A stretch of 64,000 nucleotides of DNA from Limobrevibacterium gyesilva (GTDB lineage: Bacteria > Pseudomonadota > Alphaproteobacteria > Acetobacterales > Acetobacteraceae). Where the stretch lies: NCBI RefSeq assembly GCF_025989185.1, contig NZ_JAPDNT010000001.1, forward strand, positions 372,001-436,000, written 5' to 3'. This document shows positions 17,122 to 25,186 of the stretch, piece after piece. Within the stretch, counting starts at the first letter, position 1, and every line of letters starts with the position of its first letter. The translations under genes and the position numbers were made by a program. Under the pieces are notes generated by a model, which saw only the letters and a list, made by a program, of their open reading frames with translations, ran no database searches and was not told where the DNA came from.

Positions 17122-17844
17122 ATGGGCACCGACATCAGGCCGATCATCGGCGTTACTCTCGACAGCGAACAACCCGGCGGCTACTCGAAATACCCCTGGT
17201 ATGCGCTGAGGACCAACTACAGCGCGGCAATTGTGGCGTCCGGCGGCCTTCCCGTCGCCTTGCCGCATCATGCGGACCTGGCCGAAGCCTATCTCGACCG
17301 GATCGATGGCCTCGTCGTGACAGGTGGCGCATTCGACGTCGATCCGTCCCTCTACGGCGACGATGGGCGCCACGCGACCGTCACGCTCAAGGCCGGCCGC
17401 ACCGCCGCGGAGCTGGCGCTCGTCCGCGGCGCCCTGGCGCGCAACCTTCCGGTCCTGGGGATCTGCGGGGGACAGCAATTGCTCGCTGTCGTTTTGGGCG
17501 GCACGTTGATCCAACATATTCCCGATACCGTCGCGAACGCGCTGGCGCACGAGCAACCCAATCCGCGCCACGAGCCGGGGCACGAGGTGTCGGTCGTTGC
17601 CGGAACGCTGCTGCACCGCATTGTCGGCGCCACGACGATGCATGTGAATTCGGCGCATCATCAGGCGGTCCGCGATGCCGGCCCCTTTGCCGTGGTCGAC
17701 GCCACCGCGCCGGACGGGGTGATCGAGGGGATTGAAGACCCGCGTTACCGCTTCTGTCTGGGCATCCAGTGGCACCCCGAATTCCACATCGACCAGGGCG
17801 ACCGCCGGATCTTCGATGCCCTCACCGCCGCCTGCGTCAGATGA
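17122..17844 (+). CDS. Gamma-glutamyl-gamma-aminobutyrate hydrolase family protein (peptidase C26)
   Basis: This is a class I glutamine-amidotransferase-fold hydrolase of the PuuD type, which releases glutamate from gamma-glutamyl compounds. The nucleophile is C115 in LGICGGQQLL, and the His/Glu pair is in IQWHPEF near the C-terminus. At 240 residues it is a stand-alone hydrolase rather than a synthetase subunit. Other puu genes are absent, so a role in putrescine degradation is not shown. The stop overlaps the start of the pseudouridine synthase gene. Confidence 0.85.
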   Translation: MGTDIRPIIGVTLDSEQPGGYSKYPWYALRTNYSAAIVASGGLPVALPHHADLAEAYLDRIDGLVVTGGAFDVDPSLYGDDGRHATVTLKAGRTAAELALVRGALARNLPVLGICGGQQLLAVVLGGTLIQHIPDTVANALAHEQPNPRHEPGHEVSVVAGTLLHRIVGATTMHVNSAHHQAVRDAGPFAVVDATAPDGVIEGIEDPRYRFCLGIQWHPEFHIDQGDRRIFDALTAACVR

Positions 17845-18572
17845 CCGAGACCGGGCCGCAAGGCGAGCGGATAGCCAAATGGCTGGCGCGCGCCGGCGTG
17901 GCCAGCCGGCGCGATGCCGAGAAGCTGATCGGCGAAGGACGGGTGAAGCTCAACAATACGGTCGTCACCCATCCCGCCACCTTCGTCGCCGCCGGCGACC
18001 TCGTGGTGGTGAACGGCACCCTCGTCGACGCGCCGGAACGGACCAGGCTGTGGCGCTACCACAAGCCGACCGGGCTCGTGACCACCCACAAGGACCCGCA
18101 GGGCCGCCCCACCGTGTTCGAAAAGCTTCCGCCCGGCCTGCCGCGCGTGGTCAGCGTGGGGCGGCTCGACCTGAACAGCGAAGGCCTGTTGCTGCTGACC
18201 AACGACGGCGCCCTGGCGCGGCGGCTCGAACTGCCCGCCAATGGCTGGATCCGCCGCTATCGGGTGCGCGTCTTTGGCACCGTCGATCCTGCTGGACTGG
18301 CGGCGCTGGCGCAGGGCGTCACGATCGACGGAGTCCGCTACGGCGCCGTCGAGGCCGGGCTGGACAGCCGCAAGGGCGACAATTCATGGCTGAGCGTGGG
18401 TCTGCGCGAGGGCCGCAACCGCGAGGTCCGGCGGGTGATGGCGCATCTGGGCCTGCAGGTCACCCGGCTGATCCGCGTCGCCTATGGCCCGTTCCAGCTT
18501 GGCAACCTTCCCCGCGGCACCGTGGACGAGGTGCCGACAAAGGTTCTGCGCGAGCAACTGCCGGCGGCGTGA
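17841..18572 (+). CDS. rluB: rRNA pseudouridine synthase, RluB/RsuA family
   Basis: The protein has an N-terminal S4 RNA-binding domain (RIAKWLARAGVASRRDAEKLI) and a catalytic domain with the GRLDLNSEGLLLLTNDG motif holding the active aspartate. The tail NREVRRVMAHLGLQVTRLIRVAYGP is typical of the large-subunit RluB type. It probably modifies 23S rRNA. The ATG overlaps the preceding stop (ATGA), and rsmD follows 10 bases later, so the three genes likely form one operon. Confidence 0.92.
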   Translation: MTETGPQGERIAKWLARAGVASRRDAEKLIGEGRVKLNNTVVTHPATFVAAGDLVVVNGTLVDAPERTRLWRYHKPTGLVTTHKDPQGRPTVFEKLPPGLPRVVSVGRLDLNSEGLLLLTNDGALARRLELPANGWIRRYRVRVFGTVDPAGLAALAQGVTIDGVRYGAVEAGLDSRKGDNSWLSVGLREGRNREVRRVMAHLGLQVTRLIRVAYGPFQLGNLPRGTVDEVPTKVLREQLPAA

Positions 18573-18582
18573 GGCACCAGCG

Positions 18583-19143
18583 TTGAGAATCGTTGCGGGC
18601 ACCTGGCGCGGCCGCCTTCTGACGTCCCCTCCCGGGCTGGGCACCCGACCGACTGCCGACAGGGTCCGCCAGGCGTTGTTCGACATGCTGCTGCATGCGC
18701 CCTGGGGTGGGCGAGCTTTGCTCGAAGCGGCGCGGGTATTGGACGCGTTCGCCGGAACCGGCGCGTTGGGACTGGAAGCCCTGTCGCGGGGCGCGGCCCA
18801 CGTCACCTTCATGGAGCGTGAAAAGGCCGCGCTTGGCGCGTTGCGGGAGAACATCGCCCGCTGCAAGGCCACGGACCAGGCCACCGTCCTGGCCACGGAC
18901 GCGACCCAACCTCCGCCTGGCAAGGCATGCAGCCTGATCTTTCTGGACCCGCCTTATGGGCAGGATCTCGGGCCACGCGCGGTAACGGCGCTCCGCAGGA
19001 CCGGCTGGCTCGCCTCGGATGCCATCATCGTGCTCGAGACCGGCCGGGAGGAAGCGGCGCCGGAGATCGGCGAACTGCTGGCATCGCGCAGCCACGGCGC
19101 CGCCCAGGTCACGGTGTGGCGGAACGCGGCGCGACCAGGCTGA
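18583..19143 (+). CDS. rsmD: 16S rRNA (guanine966-N2)-methyltransferase RsmD
   Basis: The product starts LRIVAGTWRGRLL, the standard RsmD N-terminus. It has the SAM motif VLDAFAGTGALGLEALSRGA and the catalytic LIFLDPPYGQ. The best start is TTG at 18583 with GAGG 8 bases upstream; no ATG precedes the conserved region. The 186-residue length is normal. Its last 35 bases overlap the 3' end of the convergent maleate isomerase-like gene. Confidence 0.94.
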   Translation: MRIVAGTWRGRLLTSPPGLGTRPTADRVRQALFDMLLHAPWGGRALLEAARVLDAFAGTGALGLEALSRGAAHVTFMEREKAALGALRENIARCKATDQATVLATDATQPPPGKACSLIFLDPPYGQDLGPRAVTALRRTGWLASDAIIVLETGREEAAPEIGELLASRSHGAAQVTVWRNAARPG

Positions 19144-19855
19144 ACAGCCGTCCCCAGCCTTGCACCCGCGCGGGATCGACGCCGGCCAGGACGAGGCTCT
19201 TCCAGACCACGGCAGCGATCGAGTCCAGAACCGGGAGCCCGATCCCGGTCTCAAGCGCCGCGACGACGGGCGCCGCGCGCAGGTTCGTGCACACGACAGC
19301 GATGGCATCGGGCCCCGCCCCGGCCACATGGCGGACCAGGTCCATGAGCTCAGCCTCGGTCACCTCGGCGAACGACCAGTTGTCGCGCAGCCGCAGATGG
19401 CGCTCCGCCGGACAGGCGATCCCCGCCCCGGCATAATTCGCGACGATCCGCTCCTGCACATCGTCCAGATACGGCGTCACCAGCCCCAGCGACCGGACAC
19501 CAAGCACCCCAAGGATCTCGTTGAGCGCCAGAATCGACGTGGTCGCCGCGATTCCGGTCGCCTCGGTGATCCGCCGGCACAGCCGCATGTCCGCCTCGAA
19601 GCCGAGCCAGCTGGACGAGGTACCGTTCCAGCCAATCACATCGACTTTGGCATCAGCCAGGAGCTCGGCGGCCCGCAGCAATTCGGTATCGTCGAACTGC
19701 GCCAGGGCACCCGCTGACAGTGCAATCTCGGTCACGCGAAACCGCGCGAAATGCACGGACACCTCCGGCAACCCCGCCAGCATCGCTGTCGTGACCGGCT
19801 CGAGCACCGTGTTCGAGCTCGGGGTCAGCATCCCCAGCCGCTTTGCCGACGTCAT
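19109..19855 (-). CDS. Maleate isomerase/Asp-Glu racemase family protein
   Basis: This cofactor-independent two-cysteine racemase-fold enzyme resembles maleate cis-trans isomerases and arylmalonate decarboxylases. It begins KRLGMLTPSSNTVLEPVTTAML and has the first-half loop GWNGTSSSWLGFEAD. The C-terminal nucleophile region is AIAVVCTNLRAAPVVAALE, with the cysteine. In the first half Gly-Thr-Ser-Ser stands where many members have Cys, so only one active-site cysteine is evident, as in decarboxylase-type members. The substrate is unknown. It overlaps rsmD tail to tail. Confidence 0.78.
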   Translation of the reverse strand: MTSAKRLGMLTPSSNTVLEPVTTAMLAGLPEVSVHFARFRVTEIALSAGALAQFDDTELLRAAELLADAKVDVIGWNGTSSSWLGFEADMRLCRRITEATGIAATTSILALNEILGVLGVRSLGLVTPYLDDVQERIVANYAGAGIACPAERHLRLRDNWSFAEVTEAELMDLVRHVAGAGPDAIAVVCTNLRAAPVVAALETGIGLPVLDSIAAVVWKSLVLAGVDPARVQGWGRLFSLVAPRSATP

Positions 19856-19865
19856 CGCAAACCGC

Positions 19866-20297
19866 TCAGTACCATTCGATCACCGTGGCATCCAAGGCCG
19901 ACCGCGCCGCGCGGAAGCTATAGAACAGCAATCCGACTCCCAAAGTCACGATGCTGAGCACGACCCAGACGACGATATGACCAGCGTCCGTCTCGACGTC
20001 GTAATCGCATTGCAAGCGGCCGACAAGGCGACCATTGCTGTCGACAATCGTGGTGTTGTTGATGATCAGCTTGAAGAAATGCCCGCTGACCACAAGCCAC
20101 CCGAGGCCTAGTGTCCTGCCCCCGAAGTTCGCCGCATCTTGCGGCGGACGCAGGGGCAAGCAGGCCACTGAAAACGAAGGGCTCGTGGCCGCGGTCACAA
20201 TCAGCCATACCAGGAAAGGCGGCCACACCTTGCCGAGCCGCAGCTCGTTGCGCAGGCGGGTACCGGCCGGCATGGTCTCGGCAAGGGATAAACGCAT
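19866..20297 (-). CDS. Hypothetical membrane protein interrupted by a repeat-encoded segment
   Basis: The 143-residue frame has a membrane segment near the C-terminus (IVVWVVLSIVTLGVGLLFYSF). Before it is GHFFKLIINNTTIVDSNGRLVGRL, like alphaproteobacterial small membrane proteins of unknown function. Residues of about 38-63 (SPSFSVACLPLRPPQDAANF and beyond) are encoded by a dispersed repeat of about 70 bp that recurs near pgi (23875). The frame stays open across it. Translation may therefore include an alien peptide, or start downstream at the GTG at 20093, or the gene may be inactive. Confidence 0.5.
   Translation of the reverse strand: MRLSLAETMPAGTRLRNELRLGKVWPPFLVWLIVTAATSPSFSVACLPLRPPQDAANFGGRTLGLGWLVVSGHFFKLIINNTTIVDSNGRLVGRLQCDYDVETDAGHIVVWVVLSIVTLGVGLLFYSFRAARSALDATVIEWY
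20113..20182 (+). repeat. Dispersed palindromic repeat, copy A (inside a coding frame)
   Basis: The block GTCCTGCCCCCGA, then a hairpin CGCCGCA...TGCGGCG, then AAGCAGGCCACTGAAAAC, is about 80% identical to copy B at 23875-23944 in the same orientation. It lies inside the minus-strand frame 19866-20297. It is preceded by TAGTGTC (20109-20115, overlapping the first bases of the block), the same heptamer that ends the 56-bp inverted repeat beside copy B. Confidence 0.75.
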
Positions 20298-20382
20298 GGA
20301 ACGCCCCGGTTCGTTGGTGGAATCTTCGGGATTCCTACCGGGGTGGCGGCGGCAGCGCGCTGATCCAGGTCAATCACCGCCG

Positions 20383-22191
20383 CTATCGGCGGCCGAACAG
20401 CCGTTCGATCTCGGCCTTGGTCAGCTTCAGGAACGTCGGACGCCCATGGCTGCAGGTCGCGGCCCGTGGCGTCGCCTCCATCTGCCGCAGCAGCGCGTCC
20501 ATCTCGGGCGATGCAAGGCGACGGCCGGCCCGAATGCTGCCATGGCATGCCATCCGCGCAATCACCGCGTCGAGGCGCACGGACAGCGCCGTGCTCTCCC
20601 CCATCTCCCCGAACTCTTCGGCGAGGTCGCGCAGCAATGGCCCGGGATCGGGTGCGCCCAGGACCGCGGGCATTGCGCGCACCAGAACCGCACCGGGACC
20701 GAACGCTTCGATCTCCAGCCCCAGGCTGGCCAGGTCGGCGGCCCGCGCCACCAGGCGATGGACATCGGCCTGCGGCATGTCGACCACGGCCGGCAGCAGC
20801 AGCGGCTGCGTGCGCACGCCGCCTTCCAGCACCTGCTCGCGCAGCGACTCGTGGGTCAGCCGCTCGTGCGCGGCATGCTGGTCCACCAGCACCAGGCTGC
20901 CATCGGCCGCGACAGCAATGATGTAGGTGTCCAGCACCTGTGCCACCGCGGCACCAAGGGGAAATTCCCGCGCCGCCGGATTGGTGAAGGGGCCGTGATA
21001 CCGATCAGGCGTCCCCATCTCCACGACCCGGGCGGACGGGCCAGCCTCCAGCGGCAGGCGCGCCTCGGCAAAGCCCGCTGGCAGGCCTGCATGTTGGCGG
21101 GTATCGGCGGGAGCGGCGAGTTGGAGGTTCGGGCGCCTCTGCGGCGGTCGCGACTGGAACTGCGCGCCGCCCAGATGAATGGGGGCCGCCACACCGCCGG
21201 CGCCGCCGGCCAGGGCACGGCCAAGGCTGCCGATCACCAGCGCCCGCACCGCGTCCGGCTCGCGGAACCGCACCTCGGCCTTGGCCGGATGCACGTTGAT
21301 GTCGACCTCTTCCGGCGGGAGCTCAAGGAACAACGCCACCAGCGGGTGCCGGCCTGCGGCGATCACGTGGCGATAGGCGACGCGCACAGCCGTGCGCAGC
21401 ACCGGATCGACCACCGGCCGGCCATTCACGACCAGCGTCTGTCCGGCAGCCGTGGCGCGCGTCACCATCGGCGCGCAGGCGAACCCCGTGAGCCGCAACG
21501 CACCGCGCGCTCCGTCCACGGGGAGCAGGGTCGCGGCCGCCTCGGGCCCGAGCAGCGCCGCAATCCGCGCGGCCCGCTCCTGGGCCGGCAGATCGAACAC
21601 GACGCGTGCATCACTTTCCAGCCGGAACGCGACGCCGGGTGCGGCGAGCGCCAGGCGGCGTACGACCACTTCGGCCGCATCGGCCTCGGCACGCGGCGAT
21701 TTCAGGAACTTGCGGCGCGCCGGCGTCGCGAAGAACAGGTCCCGGACAGTGACGCGGGTGCCTTGCCCACCGGCCGCCGGGGCCACCGCCCCGACATGCC
21801 CGCCTTCCACCAGAATGGTGGCGGCATGATCCGCCCCCGCGCAGCGCGTGACGATGGACAGGCGCGCCGCGGCGCCGATGCTCGGCAACGCCTCACCGCG
21901 GAACCCCAGGGTCGAGATTCGCACCAGGCTGTCATCGGACAGCTTCGACGTTGCATGACGCTGCACGGCCAACGCCAACTCGTCCGGTGCCATGCCGCTG
22001 CCGTCATCGACCACTTCGATCCGGTCGATGCCGCCGCCGTCGATGGCCACCGAAACGCGCCGAGCGCCTGCATCCAACGCATTCTCGATCAGTTCGCGGG
22101 CCGCAGCCGCCGGTCGCTCGATCACCTCGCCGGCGGCAATCCGGTTGACGGTCGCCTCGGGCAGCAGGCGGATGCGCCCCGCGATGGTCAT
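20383..22191 (-). CDS. mutL: DNA mismatch repair protein MutL
   Basis: MutL couples MutS mismatch recognition to strand removal. The GHKL ATPase domain is complete: LIENALDAGARR, VVDDGSGM and STLGFRGEALPSI. The linker is followed by a dimerisation domain with DQHAAHERLTHE, matching the DQHA(X)2E(X)4E metal-binding endonuclease motif, and by ACHGSIRAGR and CSHGRPT. This MutL is therefore the nicking type, found in bacteria without MutH. Start at 22191 (MTIAGRIRLLPE) is chosen over the upstream ATG at 22221, which would run into pgi. Confidence 0.95.
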   Translation of the reverse strand: MTIAGRIRLLPEATVNRIAAGEVIERPAAAARELIENALDAGARRVSVAIDGGGIDRIEVVDDGSGMAPDELALAVQRHATSKLSDDSLVRISTLGFRGEALPSIGAAARLSIVTRCAGADHAATILVEGGHVGAVAPAAGGQGTRVTVRDLFFATPARRKFLKSPRAEADAAEVVVRRLALAAPGVAFRLESDARVVFDLPAQERAARIAALLGPEAAATLLPVDGARGALRLTGFACAPMVTRATAAGQTLVVNGRPVVDPVLRTAVRVAYRHVIAAGRHPLVALFLELPPEEVDINVHPAKAEVRFREPDAVRALVIGSLGRALAGGAGGVAAPIHLGGAQFQSRPPQRRPNLQLAAPADTRQHAGLPAGFAEARLPLEAGPSARVVEMGTPDRYHGPFTNPAAREFPLGAAVAQVLDTYIIAVAADGSLVLVDQHAAHERLTHESLREQVLEGGVRTQPLLLPAVVDMPQADVHRLVARAADLASLGLEIEAFGPGAVLVRAMPAVLGAPDPGPLLRDLAEEFGEMGESTALSVRLDAVIARMACHGSIRAGRRLASPEMDALLRQMEATPRAATCSHGRPTFLKLTKAEIERLFGRR

Positions 22192-22198
22192 CGCGGCA

Positions 22199-23860
22199 TC
22201 AGGATTCGCCCCGGAGCGCACGGAAACGCGCGATCAGGGACGCAGTGGACCCGTCATGCCCGCCGGGCCGGGCGCCGGGCGCCAGTTCCGACAGGATGCC
22301 GCGAGCCAGGACCTTGCCCAGCTCCACACCCCATTGGTCAAAACTGTTGATCCCCCAGATCCAGCCTTGCACGGCGACCTTGTGCTCATACAAGGCAATC
22401 AGCCGGCCAAGCGCATAGGCGTCGAGCCGCCGGAACATGATGGTCGTACTCGGCCGGTCGCCACTGAAGACCCGATGCGGCGCGACCGCCTGGATCTCGG
22501 GTTCGCTGGCGCCGTGCGCCCGCATCTCGGCTTCCACCTCGGCCCGGGCCTTGCCGCGCAGCAGCGCCTCAGACTGCGCGAACGCATTTGCGGCCAGCAT
22601 GCGGTGCGCATCGGGGCGCTCGTGATCGGCCTCGGCGGCCAGGATGAAGTCCACCGGGATCACCGAGGTGCCCTGGTGGACAAGCTGCATGAAGCTGTGT
22701 TGCGCATCGGTCCCGGGTCCGCCGAACACCACCGGACAGGTGGGCCGCGGAACCGGATGGCCGTCGAGGCCGACGCTTTTGCCGTTGCTCTCCATTTCCA
22801 GCTGCTGAAGATAGGCCGGGAAGCGGGCGAGCCGGTCGTCATAGGCCAGCACGCAATGACTGCGCAGCCCCAGCCCATTCACATGCCAGATTCCGGTCAG
22901 CGCCAGCAGCACCGGCAGATTGTCGGCGAAATCGGCAGCCTGGAAATGCACGTCCATTGCCCGCGCGCCGTCCAGCATGGCCTGGAACGCGTCCCAGCCG
23001 GCCGCCAGCGCGATGGACAGGCCGACCGGCGACCACAGCGAATAGCGTCCGCCGACCCAGTCGCGAAACCCGAACACCCGCTCCGGCCGGATCCCGAACG
23101 ATGCCACCGCCTTCAGGTTGGTTGACAGCGCCACGAAATGATCGCCGACCGCCCCCTCGCCCAGCGCCCCCGCCACCCAGCGGCGCACGGCGCGTGCATT
23201 CTCGGCGGTCTCCTGCGTGGTGAAGGATTTCGAGGCCACCAGCACCAGCGTCCGGGCAGGGTCCAGCTCGCGCGCGAGGGCCATGAAGCCGTGGCCGTCC
23301 ACATTGGACAGGAAGCGGGCGCGCATCAGCGGACCGCGGGCGAGCGTCAGCGCCTCCGTCGCCATCCGCGGGCCGAGATCAGACCCGCCGATCCCGATGT
23401 TCAGCACCGTGTCGAAGGGCTGGCCGGTGGCGCCGCGCAGGCTGCCGTCATGCACGGAGGCGACGAAACGGCGCATGCGGTCGCGCTCACGGGCCGCAAG
23501 GCCGCTCGCATCGTCGACCCCCTCCGGCAGCACCGCCCGCAGGCCTGCGTCAGCCGGTGCCCTCAGTGCCATATGCATCGCCGCCCGGCCTTCGGTGGTA
23601 TTCACCGCCTCGCCCGCGAACAGCCGGTCGCGAAATCCCGCCAGCCCCGCGGCATGAGCGAGATCCAGCAGCGCCACCAGCGTCTCGGCGCCGATCGACG
23701 TCTTGGAAAAATCGAGGGTCAGGTCGTCCAGGGACGCGCTGAATCGCCGCGCCCGCTGATCATCAGCGCCGAACAACGGGCGGATGAGGTTGGCCCCGGG
23801 CTGAGATGCCAGTTCGGCCACGCGCCGCCACGCGTCGGTGAGAATCGAGTCGCCATGCAT
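22199..23860 (-). CDS. pgi: Glucose-6-phosphate isomerase
   Basis: Pgi interconverts glucose 6-phosphate and fructose 6-phosphate. The 553-residue protein has the family signatures NIGIGGSDLGPRMATEAL, LVASKSFTTQET and the C-terminal GVELGKVLARGI with the catalytic histidine and lysine region. The frame opens at 23899, but MHGDSILTDAWRRV at 23860 is the likely start, with AGGA 8 bases upstream. Its 5' leader is formed by the border of repeat copy B, so part of its promoter or leader may come from the repeat. Confidence 0.95.
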   Translation of the reverse strand: MHGDSILTDAWRRVAELASQPGANLIRPLFGADDQRARRFSASLDDLTLDFSKTSIGAETLVALLDLAHAAGLAGFRDRLFAGEAVNTTEGRAAMHMALRAPADAGLRAVLPEGVDDASGLAARERDRMRRFVASVHDGSLRGATGQPFDTVLNIGIGGSDLGPRMATEALTLARGPLMRARFLSNVDGHGFMALARELDPARTLVLVASKSFTTQETAENARAVRRWVAGALGEGAVGDHFVALSTNLKAVASFGIRPERVFGFRDWVGGRYSLWSPVGLSIALAAGWDAFQAMLDGARAMDVHFQAADFADNLPVLLALTGIWHVNGLGLRSHCVLAYDDRLARFPAYLQQLEMESNGKSVGLDGHPVPRPTCPVVFGGPGTDAQHSFMQLVHQGTSVIPVDFILAAEADHERPDAHRMLAANAFAQSEALLRGKARAEVEAEMRAHGASEPEIQAVAPHRVFSGDRPSTTIMFRRLDAYALGRLIALYEHKVAVQGWIWGINSFDQWGVELGKVLARGILSELAPGARPGGHDGSTASLIARFRALRGES

Positions 23861-23874
23861 GTCGTCATCCTGGC

Positions 23875-23944
23875 GTCCTGCCCCCGACATCCGCCGCACC
23901 TGGCGGCGAACGGAGGGGATAAGCAGGCCACTGAAAACAAAAGG
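23875..23944 (+). repeat. Dispersed palindromic repeat, copy B (upstream of pgi)
   Basis: This is the same block as copy A (20113-20182): GTCCTGCCCCCGA, an internal CGCCGCA/TGGCGGCG hairpin and AAGCAGGCCACTGAAAAC. It starts 15 bp before the pgi start codon and is followed directly by the 56-bp inverted repeat. Confidence 0.75.
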
Positions 23945-23945
23945 C

Positions 23946-24001
23946 TAGTGTCCCAAGGCGGAGGTTCGCCGCCTATGGCGAACCTCCGCCTTGGGACACT
24001 A
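23946..24001. repeat. Perfect 56-bp inverted repeat
   Basis: A 25-base arm from TAGTGTCCCAAGG to GGTTCGCC is followed by a 6-base loop GCCTAT and an exact 25-base reverse complement. The termini are TAGTGTC/GACACTA. It lies between pgi and the bamF-like gene. The perfect arms suggest a young MITE or REP-like element rather than an ordinary terminator, and no T-run follows. The rest of the gap (24002-24097) shows nothing recognisable. Confidence 0.85.
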
Positions 24002-24097
24002 GCGCATCATGCCAGCGAACCGAACCGCCGCATGTCGCCGCCAGGAGGACCCGCACGGCGAAGACTATTCCGCCCGGCCGCCGCAGCCCATGGACCG

Positions 24098-24664
24098 TCA
24101 GAATATCCGGCCGAACAGGCTCTGTTTTTTCGGCTGGATGATCGGCGTATCGCCCTGCTGCACGTTCTGGCCCAGCGCGGCATTCTCCCGCAGGCGCTGC
24201 GCCTCCTTCTGCGGATCGACCACGATACCGGGCGGTGGCGGGGACCGCCAGAACATCAGACGGTCGGTGAAGCTCGGACCCGGCGCATCGATCGCCGCGT
24301 CGGCATCCACCTTCCTGCGAATATCCGCCGGCGCGGCCGGCCCGGAGGCATTCAGCAATGCCTGCTGACCCGGGCTGGTCGACCCGACAGCGTCCGCGCC
24401 AAAAGCAGTCTGCGGTGCCAACGTCGCCTGCGCAGCGCTGCTGGAACTCTGCTCCTGCGGCCGCGAAGCCCCGGGCCGCGGCGGCCGCAGCGTGTAGTCG
24501 GGCGGCATGGACAGCGGCGCGCGCGTGGTCACCTGGAACTCATCGGGCGCGTCGCGCACCAGACCGAATGTGCGCGCAACATCGGTGCCCCCGCAGGCAG
24601 TCAAGCCGAGCGTGGCGCCGAGGCAAAGGACGGGAACGACACGGAGTCTGCGAAACTGGACCAT
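24098..24664 (-). CDS. DUF3035 lipoprotein (BamF-like)
   Basis: This is a predicted outer-membrane-complex lipoprotein. It has a signal peptide and lipobox LTAC, so Cys about 23 from the ATG at 24664 would be acylated. The body has the conserved DUF3035 features VRDAPDEFQVTTRAPLSMPP and DYTLRPPRPG, and the C-terminal FWRSPPPPGIVVDP. DUF3035 members have been linked to the beta-barrel assembly complex in Alphaproteobacteria (BamF in Caulobacter). It follows lspA, whose product would process it, by 12 bases. Confidence 0.85.
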   Translation of the reverse strand: MVQFRRLRVVPVLCLGATLGLTACGGTDVARTFGLVRDAPDEFQVTTRAPLSMPPDYTLRPPRPGASRPQEQSSSSAAQATLAPQTAFGADAVGSTSPGQQALLNASGPAAPADIRRKVDADAAIDAPGPSFTDRLMFWRSPPPPGIVVDPQKEAQRLRENAALGQNVQQGDTPIIQPKKQSLFGRIF

Positions 24665-24676
24665 TGTGCACACTCC

Positions 24677-25186
24677 TTAATCGCGGCCGGAACCCACGGC
24701 AAGGCGGCTGTCGCGCTTTGGCCGCATTCCGTCGAGCACCAACGCGGCAACCCCGCAAACGATCGCAGCATCAGCCACATTGAAAACGTACCACGACCAG
24801 CCCCAGGCGTGGGCGTGGATGAAGTCGACGACCGCCCCGAAGCGAAACCGGTCGATGACATTGCCGACGGCGCCACCGACGATCGCCCCCAGGGAGATGG
24901 CAACCAGACGGCTCTCGGCGCGGCGGAGCCAGACGCCCAGTGCGACCACGACGGCCAGGGCAACCGCCGCAAGTACGATGCTGCTGGCGCGCCCCTCGCC
25001 GTTCAGCAGCCCGAAGGTGATCCCGCGGTTCCAGACCATGGTCAGGTTCAGGAACGGCAGCATCGTGACCGACCCCAGGTCGGGCAAATGCAGGACGGCC
25101 AGCACCCACCACTTGCTGGCCTGGTCGGCGGCAAGGATCAGCACGCCCGCGACAATCCCGAGCCAGGTCCGGCCGCTGCGACTCAC
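24677..25186 (-). CDS. lspA: Lipoprotein signal peptidase (signal peptidase II)
   Basis: This inner-membrane aspartic protease removes signal peptides from prolipoproteins. It has four hydrophobic segments and the conserved active-site regions GAVGNVIDRFRFGAVVDFIH and WYVFNVADAAI, with the two catalytic aspartates. The start is GTG at 25186, overlapping the ileS stop as GTGA, giving 169 residues of usual length. ileS-lspA coupling is a widespread bacterial arrangement. Confidence 0.94.
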   Translation of the reverse strand: MSRSGRTWLGIVAGVLILAADQASKWWVLAVLHLPDLGSVTMLPFLNLTMVWNRGITFGLLNGEGRASSIVLAAVALAVVVALGVWLRRAESRLVAISLGAIVGGAVGNVIDRFRFGAVVDFIHAHAWGWSWYVFNVADAAIVCGVAALVLDGMRPKRDSRLAVGSGRD

